Made by a program: the position numbers and the translations under genes. The notes beneath the pieces were generated by a model. The model saw only the letters and a program-made list of their open reading frames with translations, had not been told where the DNA came from and ran no database searches. Positions 14,453 through 22,452 of a DNA stretch of 46,081 bases are shown here, piece after piece; within the stretch, counting starts at the first letter, position 1, and every line of letters begins with the position of its first letter. The stretch covers positions 1 through 46,081 of the forward strand of contig JAFXBK010000004.1 of NCBI GenBank assembly GCA_017521825.1, written 5' to 3'. This DNA comes from Oscillospiraceae bacterium. Its GTDB lineage: Bacteria; Bacillota; Clostridia; Oscillospirales; Ruminococcaceae.

Positions 14453-15643
14453 ATGATTGGTGCAATAATCGGCGATATTGCCGGAAGCATTTACGAATTC
14501 AATAACATAAAAACAACCGATTTTCCGATAATCAGCGACGATTGCTTTTTCACCGATGATACGGTAATGACCGTTGCGGTTGCGGAAGCTCTTATCAAAG
14601 GCGGAAGAAACGAAGCCAAAACCGAAAAGGAAATGGTAAAAGCCATGAAAAAATACGGAAAACTCTATCCCGATGCGGGATATGGATTCCGCTTTGGCCA
14701 GTGGCTTTTCTCTTCCGAACCGAAACCCTACGGAAGTTTCGGAAACGGCAGCGCCATGCGCGTTTCCCCGGTTGCATGGTTTTTCCACAGCCTTGAAAAA
14801 GTTGAAAAATTCGCGGAAATAAGCGCAAAAGTTACCCACGACCACGAGGAAGGCATCAAAGGCGCAAAAGCCACCGCCGCCGCAATTTTCCTTGCGAAAA
14901 ACGGCAGAACAAAGGATTACATCAAGCGCTATATTGAACTTAAATACAGATACGATTTCAGCAAAACCCTTGATGAAATCCGCCCGGATTATTCCTTTGA
15001 CGAAACCTGCCAGGGAACCGTTCCTGTTGCGCTCCAGGTTTTCTTCGAAGCGGAAAGTTTTGAAGATACCCTTCGCAAGGCAATTTCCATGGGCGGCGAC
15101 AGCGACACCCTTGCGGCAATCGCCTGCAGCATTGCGGAAGGTTTTTACCCCATTCCTTCGGAAATCAAGGAACGAGCACTTGCAAAACTTGATAAAAAAC
15201 TTTTGAGCATGCTCAAAAAATGGAACGATGACCTCAGCGTTTCCCCCAATCCTTTTGAGCACCGCGATATTATGCTCTACGCGGATTATCTCCTTAAAAA
15301 CCCCCGCACGGTTCGCAAAACCATTCATCATCCGGACACCAACCAGGATTACGTTGTTCCGGAATATGACGAAACCATGTTCAACTTTATCCGCGATGCT
15401 TTTGTTTCCGAAAGATTCCGTAAGGATTACGCCGAAATCCTTGCAAAACATAACATAAGAAGCCACCAGGACATGGTTTGTGAAGTTTGCGATGCTTCCG
15501 AAGTTCTTCTCGAAGCCATGCTCACCGTTATTATTTCCGGCGAAAAAGTTAAACCCGGAAACGTTGCATGGGCGGCGGAAGACGGAATTTTGGGCGATAT
15601 TATGTTCTATCTTCGCAAAAAACAGGAAGAAGATGAAGAATAA
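14453..15643 (+). CDS. ADP-ribosylglycohydrolase family protein with C-terminal DUF6508-like domain
   Basis: 396 residues, ATG at 14453 after CGGAGG. The N-terminal ~260 residues are an ADP-ribosylglycohydrolase domain: MIGAIIGDIAGSIYEF, CFFTDDTVMTVAVAEAL (metal ligands), GSFGNGSAMRVSPVAW and the closing metal motif MGGDSDTLAAIACSIAEGF. The residual ~110 residues (from about KNPRTVRKTIHH) are a helical extension ending LLEAMLTVIISGEKV...AWAAEDGILGDIMFYL that resembles DUF6508. The family removes ADP-ribose from proteins or small molecules. TAATG overlap couples it to a SnoaL-like gene. Confidence 0.88.
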   Translation: MIGAIIGDIAGSIYEFNNIKTTDFPIISDDCFFTDDTVMTVAVAEALIKGGRNEAKTEKEMVKAMKKYGKLYPDAGYGFRFGQWLFSSEPKPYGSFGNGSAMRVSPVAWFFHSLEKVEKFAEISAKVTHDHEEGIKGAKATAAAIFLAKNGRTKDYIKRYIELKYRYDFSKTLDEIRPDYSFDETCQGTVPVALQVFFEAESFEDTLRKAISMGGDSDTLAAIACSIAEGFYPIPSEIKERALAKLDKKLLSMLKKWNDDLSVSPNPFEHRDIMLYADYLLKNPRTVRKTIHHPDTNQDYVVPEYDETMFNFIRDAFVSERFRKDYAEILAKHNIRSHQDMVCEVCDASEVLLEAMLTVIISGEKVKPGNVAWAAEDGILGDIMFYLRKKQEEDEE

Positions 15644-16023
15644 TGGCTCTTTTTGATACCGTTATACGGCTTCTTGAAGAAGTTTACCTTACAAAAAATT
15701 TTTCCTATGCGGAAAAACACCTTCCGGAAAATTTTATCTGTCATTGTTCCGCGGGAACAATAAACAAAGCGCAGGCCATTGATCTTGCTAAAAAATATCT
15801 TAAAAAACACAGCATTAAAAAAATCTATTCAACGGTCGAAAATTCCGATGAAGAAACCATTACCCTTAATATTCTTCTGGAATGTAACGAAAAAGAAAAA
15901 TTCCTTGGGTTTACCGTTGGAGAATACGGTACCGTTCACAGACATCTGAAAACTTTTAAAATTAAAAACGGAGTTATTACCGAATCCTGGGACGAATCCC
16001 CGGCACTTGAATATGAAGCATAA
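15643..16023 (+). CDS. SnoaL/NTF2-like protein
   Basis: 126 residues. The order helix-helix then strands (ALFDTVIRLLEEVYLTKNFSYAEKHLPENFICHCSAGTINK, later TFKIKNGVITESWDE) fits the NTF2-like fold used by small enzymes and binding proteins. The start overlaps the stop of the glycohydrolase gene (TAATG), so it is probably a functional partner. No catalytic residues can be assigned. Confidence 0.7.
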   Translation: MALFDTVIRLLEEVYLTKNFSYAEKHLPENFICHCSAGTINKAQAIDLAKKYLKKHSIKKIYSTVENSDEETITLNILLECNEKEKFLGFTVGEYGTVHRHLKTFKIKNGVITESWDESPALEYEA

Positions 16024-16054
16024 AAAAAGACCCGCAACTGCGGGTCTTTTTTTA
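16022..16054. terminator. Bidirectional intrinsic terminator
   Basis: GACCCGC and GCGGGTC around a short loop, A7 before and T7 after, between convergent genes. The stem is the same as in the terminator at 20664-20687. Confidence 0.9.
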
Positions 16055-16504
16055 TAAATAATAAATGTAGTTTATGCAATCCGGAAGATTTTCATCGATA
16101 TATCCGCTGTTTTTGAATCCGACTTTTTCGTACAGTTTTATTGCGGGAAAATCCTCCTTTTTTACACAGATTTCCACACTTTCAAAGCGACCTTCTTTTT
16201 TCAGATATTCAAGGATAAGTTTCAGCGCCTCGATTCCGTATCCCCTGCCCTGAAAATTTTTATCGATCATAAACTGCTGTAAATCATAAGCAAACGGTTC
16301 TTCTTCAAAATCTTTTACCAGGGCAAGTCCTATAAGCGTTTCGTTATTCGCTATTCCGAAAAGATGAGAATTAAGATTTTTATAGATCTCTGCCCGTTTT
16401 ACAATTCCCTCGGCGCTGTCCAGAAACGATTTTTGGTTTTCGAACACTTCAAGTTTTTTCGCTTTTACTATATTGCTTTCATCGATTTTTACAAGTGAAA
16501 TCAT
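16052..16504 (-). CDS. GNAT family N-acetyltransferase
   Basis: 150 residues. FMIDKNFQGRGYGIEALKLIL carries motif A (Q-G-R-G-Y-G), and ICVKKEDFPAIKLYEKVGFKNSGY is motif B. The closing part resembles spermidine/SpeG-like acetyltransferases but that is not secure. Start overlaps the stop of the upstream MFS transporter (TAATG), so both are on one transcript. Confidence 0.88.
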   Translation of the reverse strand: MISLVKIDESNIVKAKKLEVFENQKSFLDSAEGIVKRAEIYKNLNSHLFGIANNETLIGLALVKDFEEEPFAYDLQQFMIDKNFQGRGYGIEALKLILEYLKKEGRFESVEICVKKEDFPAIKLYEKVGFKNSGYIDENLPDCINYIYYL

Positions 16505-17670
16505 TACTGCTCCTTAACCGGATTTTTTATTCTGTTCAGCTTTTCCACCGAAAGCGCCATAATTACAAGTATCACCGCAAGATAGGTCGCAAAAAGCCCG
16601 GCAGAAATGTTATTTGCAATAATTCCGAAAAGCGGCGGCATAAAACAGCTTCCGATATAAGCGCAGGCCATCTGTACCCCGATTATTGCCTGAGATTTAT
16701 CCTTTCCGAAATGGGCAGGAGTTGAATGGATCGTGCAGGGATAAATCGGCGCACAGCCAAGACCCACCAGTACTATTCCCGCCATGGCGGTTTTTTCGCC
16801 GAAAGGAAGAACCATCGCAAGAATTCCGACTGTTATAATAACTTCGCCGAGGTGTATCATGTTTTTATCGCTTAACTTATAGGTCAAAAATCCGCTTACT
16901 GCTCTTCCAACGGTTATTCCGGTATAAAAAAGCGTTGCAAGGGCGGCGGCGGTTCCTTCGGAAATTCCATGTTCCATAACAAGATAGCTGCTTGCCCAAA
17001 GGCCGGCGGTGCTTTCGAGAGCGCAATAACAGAAAAAAGCCGTAAAAACTTCCTTTGTTCCGGGAATCGAAAAAATCTCCCTTAACGAAAGGGGCTTTTT
17101 CTTTTCTTCCGCTTCTTCGGAAGGTTTATCTTCCTTCCAGAGCGGAAGAGTTATAAAAAGAACCGCGGTAAGAGCAACCTGTAAAAACGCAACCCAGCGG
17201 TAACCAAGGTTCCAGCTTCCGTTTGTCATTGCCGCCGCAAGAATATACGGTCCGGCCGAAGCGCCGATTCCCCACATACAGTGAAGCCAGCTCATATGGC
17301 GGCTTGCATAATGTATCGCGGCGTAGTTATTTATGGAAGCGTCAACGCCGCCTGCGCCAAGGCCGTAAGGAATTGCAAGAAGGCAAAGCATTGGAAAGGA
17401 GTTGCTTACGGAAAATCCGAAAAGCGCCGCGGCCGTAAAGGCAACACTTATTGCGGTTACTTTTCCGGTCCCGAAGCGTTTTGTCATGCGTTCGCTCAAA
17501 AGGCTTGAAACAATGGTTCCCATACAAATTATCATGGAAACAACCCCGGCATAGGAAACCGGAACGCCGAATTCGGAATGCATGGTCGGCCACGCGCCGC
17601 CAAGAAGCGCATCCGGAAGGCCAAGGCTGATAAAAGATATATAAATTATCGCAAGAAGAAAACTTGCCAA
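16504..17670 (-). CDS. MFS transporter
   Basis: 388 residues with about 12 hydrophobic segments and the MFS loop motif LLSERMTKRFGTGKVT between helices 2 and 3. A charged cytoplasmic loop (KEDKPSEEAEEKKKPLSLREI) divides the two six-helix halves. The start is a TTG at 17670 with AAAGGAAGTGA upstream. The early motif GLPDALLGGAWPTM is typical of MFS members related to FucP and Bypass-of-secretion-type permeases, but the substrate is not predictable. Confidence 0.9.
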   Translation of the reverse strand: MASFLLAIIYISFISLGLPDALLGGAWPTMHSEFGVPVSYAGVVSMIICMGTIVSSLLSERMTKRFGTGKVTAISVAFTAAALFGFSVSNSFPMLCLLAIPYGLGAGGVDASINNYAAIHYASRHMSWLHCMWGIGASAGPYILAAAMTNGSWNLGYRWVAFLQVALTAVLFITLPLWKEDKPSEEAEEKKKPLSLREIFSIPGTKEVFTAFFCYCALESTAGLWASSYLVMEHGISEGTAAALATLFYTGITVGRAVSGFLTYKLSDKNMIHLGEVIITVGILAMVLPFGEKTAMAGIVLVGLGCAPIYPCTIHSTPAHFGKDKSQAIIGVQMACAYIGSCFMPPLFGIIANNISAGLFATYLAVILVIMALSVEKLNRIKNPVKEQ

Positions 17671-17736
17671 AAAATCACTTCCTTTTTTGGCGGGAACAAA
17701 CCCGCGCCTTACCCGTACTATTCTATCACATCTGTC

Positions 17737-17761
17737 AACCGGTCTGATTTTACCGCCGGTT
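17737..17761. other. Inverted repeat between divergent MFS and XRE genes
   Basis: AACCGG, 13 bases, CCGGTT. It lies in the divergent intergenic region 17671-17865, where an operator for the XRE regulator could be; this is only a positional guess. Confidence 0.35.
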
Positions 17762-17795
17762 AAGAAATTTGTTGAATAACTTTACCAAAAGTGTA

Positions 17796-17824
17796 TTCAA
17801 AACCGCTAAAAACAATGGTAACAT
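17796..17824 (+). promoter_or_regulatory. Promoter of the XRE - ABC exporter operon
   Basis: TTCAAA (17796-17801), a 17-base spacer ending in ATGG, TAACAT (17819-17824). Confidence 0.6.
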
Positions 17825-17865
17825 ATAGTCAATCGGTACCGAAACAAAAAACGGAGATGGTTTTT

Positions 17866-18948
17866 ATGAAATCAAACATTAACGAAAATATAAAACTTTA
17901 CAGAAAAGAAAAAGGCTTCACCCAGGAACAGCTTGCGGAAGCCATGGGCGTTTCCGTCGGCGCCGTATCAAAATGGGAAAGCGGCGCTTCCGTTCCGGAA
18001 CTTTCGCTTATAATGGAACTGGCGGATTTTTTCGGGATTTCCGTGGATGCGCTTTTGGGTTACGAAGTACGGGATAATTCCGCAAAAGAAACCGCGGAAA
18101 GGCTCCGCATAATGCGTTCCCAAAAGAACTATACCAACGCTTTTTCCGAGGTTGAAAAAGCGGTTCAGAAGTTCCCGAACAATTTTGATGTTGTTTATCA
18201 AAGCGGCGGACTTCTTTACTTCCTTGGACTTGAAAAAGACGACAAAAAAGCCGTGCTCAAATCCAGAGAACTTCTTGAGCACGTCCTTGCCCTCATCGAC
18301 CAACCCCATGCTCATGACGTTGGAAAAAGCGATATTTACGACGACCTTTCCGGAATCTGCTTCCTCCTTGGTGAGGATGAAAAAGGGCTTGATATGCTCC
18401 GCAACCACAACGAAGGCGGCGTTTTTAACGCGGAGATCGGTTACGAACTTGCTTCCTCCTTCAACCGCTATAAGGAAGCCCTGCCCTATCTTTCCGACGC
18501 GCTTGTTGTAAGCCTTACCAATCTTTTTAAATGTGTGATCGGTTTCGCAAACGTTTATGAAAACCGCGGCGAATTTGAAAAGGCTTTTGATGCTGTAAAA
18601 ACCTGTTTTGAAATCAACGAAATGTTCAGGGTTCCCGGAACGGTTTCCTATCTTGATAAAGGCAGTATCGTTCTTCTTGTTGCCTGCGCGCAGATTTGCG
18701 AAAAACTTGGTGATGAAGAAGAAACCCGCAAATATCTTTTTGAGGCAAAAAAAGTTGCGGAAAACTTTGATAAAAACCCCGACGATTCCGCCACGAATGT
18801 TAAATTTTACGAAAAGGATGTTCCCGCTTCCGCCGCGGACGATTTTGGCGAAACCGCCATTGATACCATAAAAAACGTTCTGACATGGGAAAAGGAAAAA
18901 TATCCGAAAACTTTTGAAATCTGGCAGGAGATAAAGCAAAATGGATAA
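17866..18948 (+). CDS. XRE-family regulator with TPR-like C-terminal region
   Basis: 360 residues from the ATG at 17866 with ACGGAGA upstream. Residues about 5-60 form an XRE helix-turn-helix (IKLYRKEKGFTQEQLAEAMGVSVGAVSKWE...). The rest is a run of helical pairs (for example EVEKAVQKFPNNFDVVYQSGGLLYFLG and RYKEALPYLSDALV) that looks like tetratricopeptide repeats. Such regulators often respond to peptides or to the state of the cell. The stop overlaps the ABC exporter start by 8 bases (ATGGATAA), so it probably controls that exporter. Confidence 0.88.
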   Translation: MKSNINENIKLYRKEKGFTQEQLAEAMGVSVGAVSKWESGASVPELSLIMELADFFGISVDALLGYEVRDNSAKETAERLRIMRSQKNYTNAFSEVEKAVQKFPNNFDVVYQSGGLLYFLGLEKDDKKAVLKSRELLEHVLALIDQPHAHDVGKSDIYDDLSGICFLLGEDEKGLDMLRNHNEGGVFNAEIGYELASSFNRYKEALPYLSDALVVSLTNLFKCVIGFANVYENRGEFEKAFDAVKTCFEINEMFRVPGTVSYLDKGSIVLLVACAQICEKLGDEEETRKYLFEAKKVAENFDKNPDDSATNVKFYEKDVPASAADDFGETAIDTIKNVLTWEKEKYPKTFEIWQEIKQNG

Positions 18949-20659
18949 AAAAAATCTGCAAAGGCAATTCACTTTACAGTTTTGGAAAGGCAATAAAATC
19001 AGCTTTTCCATAGCAATGATCGGATATATTCTTCAGGTTTTTGTAAATCTTATGATATCCTGGCTTTTACAGCAATTTATAGACACTTCTTCCGGAATTG
19101 ATACCGGGTTTTCTCTTTTCGACCTTATGTTGCTTTCCGTCGGAATGGTTGCTTTGCTTACATTCTGTGCGACACTGATATATTTTTCAAAACCGAAATT
19201 TATCTCAAAAGCAATGCGCCAATATAAAGATTTTGCGTTTTCCGAACTTACCAGAAAAGGAATTTCCGCCTTTTCAAAAGAAAATACCGCAACATATATT
19301 TCCGCTTTTTCCAACGATGCCGCTTCAATTGAGCAAAACTATCTTCTTAACATTTTCAATCTTGTGTTGGATTCTTTGCTTTTCTTCGGCGCAATAGTTA
19401 TGATGCTTTGTTACAGTCCACTTCTTACCGCCGCGGCAATTCTTTTTGCGCTTTTACCTGTCGCCGCCTCTTTCATTACCGGAAACCGGATTGCAAAAGC
19501 GGAAAAGGAAATTTCCGAAAAAAACGAAAGTTTTATGTCGGTTTTACGCGACGGACTTGCCGGTTTTTCCGTGATCAAAAGTTTTAAAGCTGAAATTTCC
19601 GCCATAAAACTTTTTTCGGAAAGCAACGAAAGCGTTGAAGAAGCAAAATGCCGCCGTAAAAAACTCGGAACCGTTCTTCAAATGCTCGGAACCGGAGCCG
19701 GGCTTATATCCCAGTTCGGAATTTTTATTCTGTGCGCTTATTTTGCAGTAAACGGAAAAGACGGAATAACTCCCGGTGTTGTTATGATTTTCATGCAACT
19801 TATGGGGCTTGTTACGGAACCGATAGGAACCATTCCAGAAATGCTTGCGAACAGAAAATCCGCCTCGGCTCTTATTGACAAAATGGCGAAAGCGATTTAT
19901 TCCAACACCAGAGAAGAAGGAAATTATGTTCCTGCGGCGCTTAACGAAGGAATTGAAATATCCGACCTTTGTTTTTCCTATAATGGAAAAGACAATGTTC
20001 TTGAAAACATCAGTTTTAAATTTGAAGCAGGAAAAAGTTACGCGATAGTCGGCGCTTCCGGAAGCGGAAAATCCACTCTTCTTAACCTCTTGTCCGCCGG
20101 TCATGGCGGATATTCCGGAAAAATAACTTATGACAAAACGGAGCTTCGGAATATAAGCGGGGATTCTCTTTATGACATTATTTCTATCATTCAGCAAAAC
20201 GTTTTTATTTTTAACAGCTCGATCCGTAACAACATTACAATGTTCAGGGATTTTGATGATAAAGACGTTGATAACGCCGTATTTCTTTCCGGACTTTCCG
20301 AACTTGTTTCCGAACGCGGCGAAAATTTTATCTGCGGAGAAAGCGGAAGCGGGCTTTCCGGCGGAGAACGCCAGAGAATTTCCATTGCAAGAAGCCTTCT
20401 CCGAAAAACCCCTGTTCTTCTTGTTGATGAGGCAACCGCCGCTTTGGATAAGGAAACTTCTTTTCATATTCTAAGCACAATTTTATCCCTTGATGAATTG
20501 ACCAAAATTGTCGTTACCCATGACCTTGACGAAAATCTGCTCAAAAAATATGACTCCGTGCTCGTTTTGAAAAACGGCAAGATTTTTGAGCACGGGACCT
20601 TCAATGAACTTATGGAGCGAAAGAAATATTTTTATTCCCTTTTCACAGTTTCGCAATAA
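18941..20659 (+). CDS. ABC exporter, fused permease and ATPase
   Basis: 572 residues. The N-terminal ~310 residues hold six membrane helices of the type I exporter fold; the ATPase follows with Walker A GASGSGKST at about residue 375, Q-loop IIQQNVFIFNSSIRNNI, signature LSGGERQRIS, Walker B VLLVDEATAALD and the H-loop VVTHD. As a half-transporter it must form a dimer. Its substrate is unknown; the pairing with an XRE-TPR regulator suggests peptide or drug export. Confidence 0.93.
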   Translation: MDKKNLQRQFTLQFWKGNKISFSIAMIGYILQVFVNLMISWLLQQFIDTSSGIDTGFSLFDLMLLSVGMVALLTFCATLIYFSKPKFISKAMRQYKDFAFSELTRKGISAFSKENTATYISAFSNDAASIEQNYLLNIFNLVLDSLLFFGAIVMMLCYSPLLTAAAILFALLPVAASFITGNRIAKAEKEISEKNESFMSVLRDGLAGFSVIKSFKAEISAIKLFSESNESVEEAKCRRKKLGTVLQMLGTGAGLISQFGIFILCAYFAVNGKDGITPGVVMIFMQLMGLVTEPIGTIPEMLANRKSASALIDKMAKAIYSNTREEGNYVPAALNEGIEISDLCFSYNGKDNVLENISFKFEAGKSYAIVGASGSGKSTLLNLLSAGHGGYSGKITYDKTELRNISGDSLYDIISIIQQNVFIFNSSIRNNITMFRDFDDKDVDNAVFLSGLSELVSERGENFICGESGSGLSGGERQRISIARSLLRKTPVLLVDEATAALDKETSFHILSTILSLDELTKIVVTHDLDENLLKKYDSVLVLKNGKIFEHGTFNELMERKKYFYSLFTVSQ

Positions 20660-20663
20660 AATA

Positions 20664-20687
20664 GACCCGCTCCGGCGGGTCTTTTTT
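20664..20687. terminator. Intrinsic terminator
   Basis: GACCCGC-TCCG-GCGGGTC then T6, between the convergent ABC exporter gene and the gene at 20687-21484. Confidence 0.9.
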
Positions 20688-21484
20688 CAATTATTCTTAT
20701 AAGCTTCTTCCTCCGAAATCATTATGATTTCGTTAAGGTGTTCTATAATAAATTTCTGGGCATTTTCGCTGTAATAGTTCTTGCTGTATTCGCGGAAATA
20801 TTTGTTTATTTCCCAAAAACTTTCGATTCCGGCTTCCATTCCCTTTTCGGTTGGAACGCGGTTAAGGCTTTTTGTTTTTTCATCAAAAGAAAGCCTTAAA
20901 TATCCGTTTTTAAGAAGATATTTTGTTATCTGAACCGGAAGGATTTTTTCCTTTCCGGCGGCTTCGTTGATTCTTTTTGCAAGAAGTTTTACCCCAACCG
21001 GATCCTTTGAGGTTTCGATTTTTTCAAGTTCCTCCGGCCTGAAGCCGCTTTGTTTTATCTTTTTTACAACGGCGTATTCGGTATTTACTATATCGGAAAG
21101 TTTTGTTGCGGAAAGAAGTTTTTCAAGGCTTGTGAACGCCTTTGCGTAAATTCCGCCGCATTCGCGGATTATCGGCGTTTCAAGACGCTTCCACTCCTCA
21201 ACCTCGAATTTATAATACATCATTTCCGGGTTCCTTGAAGGAATGGAAGCTATTTCTTCCCTTTTTACCGTTTTTGTTTCCGCAATTTTTCCGTAATAAC
21301 GGATGCATCCGTCCTCATCGCCGAAAGTTCCGGCGGGAAGATAAAGCGCAATATATTCCACCGGCATCATGTTTTTGGGAACGACAGCTTCCGGGATATG
21401 ATAAAATTTTTCCGAAAAATTAACTTCAAACTGCTTTTTGCTTTTAACCGTTCCGATAAGGACCTCGTGCTCCAAATTTTTCAC
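20687..21484 (-). CDS. Conserved hypothetical protein, 265 residues
   Basis: The first ~120 residues read EVLIGTVKSKKQFE, YHIPEAVVPKNMMPVEYIALYLPAGTFGDEDGCIRYYGKIAETKTVKREEI and EVEEWKRLETPI, a compact strand-rich domain I have an impression of seeing in other bacterial proteins of unknown function. The C-terminal half (KILPVQITKYLLKNGYLRLS, then TEKGMEAGIESF) looks like a winged helix. Start taken as GTG 21484 (GTGAAAAAT); a TTG at 21475 with GGGTG upstream is possible. No function can be assigned. Monocistronic, divergent from xpt. Confidence 0.75.
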   Translation of the reverse strand: MKNLEHEVLIGTVKSKKQFEVNFSEKFYHIPEAVVPKNMMPVEYIALYLPAGTFGDEDGCIRYYGKIAETKTVKREEIASIPSRNPEMMYYKFEVEEWKRLETPIIRECGGIYAKAFTSLEKLLSATKLSDIVNTEYAVVKKIKQSGFRPEELEKIETSKDPVGVKLLAKRINEAAGKEKILPVQITKYLLKNGYLRLSFDEKTKSLNRVPTEKGMEAGIESFWEINKYFREYSKNYYSENAQKFIIEHLNEIIMISEEEAYKNN

Positions 21485-21498
21485 CCGCTTTTTGTTTC

Positions 21499-21537
21499 CT
21501 TGATGCTAAAATATATTTTTTAGATATTTTAGTCAAG
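21499..21537. promoter_or_regulatory. Long inverted repeat overlapping a minus-strand promoter
   Basis: CTTGA-TG-CTAAAATAT, a 10-base centre, ATATTTTAG-TCAAG: two arms of 14 pairs with a 2-base asymmetry. On the minus strand the same DNA reads TTGACT, 17 bases, TATTTT (21536-21508), a plausible promoter for the gene at 20687-21484. A regulator bound to the repeat would block it. Confidence 0.55.
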
Positions 21538-21538
21538 C

Positions 21539-21697
21539 CGCTTTATATTATTTGTAACTTTCAACAAAAAAGCATATTACTTTTTATGCAAAACAACAGT
21601 TTGGATGGCGAGTATTTCCTCGTTTGTCCTTTTCCAACAAATTTTTAAATATTTTGACTGTTTTTACTATAATTGTGCAAAATTTATCAAAAATCTA
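21539..21697. other. Intergenic stretch with small hairpins, no gene seen
   Basis: Contains GCATA/TATGC around 21570-21587 and, around 21600-21638, nested arms TTGGA...TCCAA enclosing GGCGAG/CTCGTT. I find no open frame and no purine riboswitch core (no conserved ATATGG or GTTTCTACC-like loops). The xpt promoter lies downstream of it, so these hairpins are not in the xpt leader unless a second start exists. Confidence 0.4.
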
Positions 21698-21726
21698 TTG
21701 AAAATTTTAATTTTGTGAGTTAGAAT
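21698..21726 (+). promoter_or_regulatory. Promoter of xpt
   Basis: TTGAAA (21698-21703), a 17-base spacer, TAGAAT (21721-21726). The leader is only about 60 bases and holds the palindromes ATATTTAAATAT and TTTCCATGGAAA but no riboswitch-like fold. Confidence 0.65.
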
Positions 21727-21795
21727 TATAGAGTATTTTTTATACTACATATTTAAATATTTTGTTCTTTTCCATGGAAACGGAGGGTAATTTTT

Positions 21796-22377
21796 ATGAA
21801 AATTCTTGAAGACCGTATCATTAAAGATGGAATTGTGCGCGCCGGTAATGTCCTGAAGGTAGATTGTTTTCTTAATCACCAGATGGACATTTCTCTTTTT
21901 CAGGAAATGGCCGAGGAATGGAAAAAACGTTTTGCCGATAAAAAAATAAACAAAATCCTTACTATCGAAGCTTCCGGAATCGCCATTGCGGCAATTGTTG
22001 CAACCGCTTTCGGAAACTGCCCGGTTGTTTTTGCAAAAAAGACCGAAAGCCTTAATGTTGACGGTGCCGTATATACCTCCAAAGTTACTTCCTTTACCAA
22101 AAAACGCACCTATGACGTTTTTGTAAGCCAGAAATATCTTAACCCCGATGACCACGTCCTTATTATCGACGATTTTCTTGCCGTTGGAAGCGCCCTTAAC
22201 GGACTTATCGATATTGTAAATCAATCCGGTGCAACCGTTGAAGGACTTGGAATTGCCATTGAAAAAGGCTTCCAGGGCGGCGGCGATTCCTTCCGCAAAA
22301 AAGGCTTCCAGCTTGAATCCCTCGCAATTATTGACAAACTTGACGCAGAAAACGGAATTATCGAATTCCGCAAATAA
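21796..22377 (+). CDS. xpt: Xanthine phosphoribosyltransferase
   Basis: 193 residues, very close to the 194 of B. subtilis Xpt. ATG at 21796 with CGGAGGG upstream. The start MKILEDRIIKDGIV, the segment LTIEASGIAIA and the PRPP-binding motif VLIIDDFLAVGSA (residues 121-133) identify it. It converts xanthine plus PRPP to XMP in purine salvage, in the cytoplasm. It is followed by genes for a BMP-type nucleoside importer, which fits one salvage route. In Bacillus it is controlled by a guanine riboswitch and PurR; no riboswitch is visible here. Confidence 0.95.
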   Translation: MKILEDRIIKDGIVRAGNVLKVDCFLNHQMDISLFQEMAEEWKKRFADKKINKILTIEASGIAIAAIVATAFGNCPVVFAKKTESLNVDGAVYTSKVTSFTKKRTYDVFVSQKYLNPDDHVLIIDDFLAVGSALNGLIDIVNQSGATVEGLGIAIEKGFQGGGDSFRKKGFQLESLAIIDKLDAENGIIEFRK

Positions 22378-22387
22378 CGGTAAAAAC

Positions 22388-22408
22388 GCGTAGAAATACG
22401 CATTTTTA
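22388..22408 (+). terminator. Weak hairpin with T-run after xpt
   Basis: GCGTA-GAAA-TACGC then ATTTTTAT. Only 5 bp, so likely a partial terminator or attenuator between xpt and the lipoprotein gene. Confidence 0.5.
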
Positions 22409-22452
22409 TAAAAAGCTTCCAGAAAAGCTAAAAATTTAGGAGGAAAAAATCA

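Noticed and set aside
5433..15220. Palindrome GAGCATGCTC at about 5434 and 15204 as a regulatory site
   Set aside because: Both copies encode the same peptide (Ser-Met-Leu-Lys-Lys) inside genes; kept only as side note to the GAGCAC motif.
16022..20687. Same-stem terminators (GACCCGC/GCGGGTC) at 16029 and 20664 as a repeat element
   Set aside because: Only the short stem is shared; flanks and loops differ, so chance is sufficient.
21600..21640. Purine riboswitch upstream of xpt
   Set aside because: Hairpins exist but the conserved riboswitch core and loops are missing, and the best promoter lies downstream.
21654..21673. Promoter TTGACT ... TATAAT upstream of xpt
   Set aside because: The spacer is only 8 bases.
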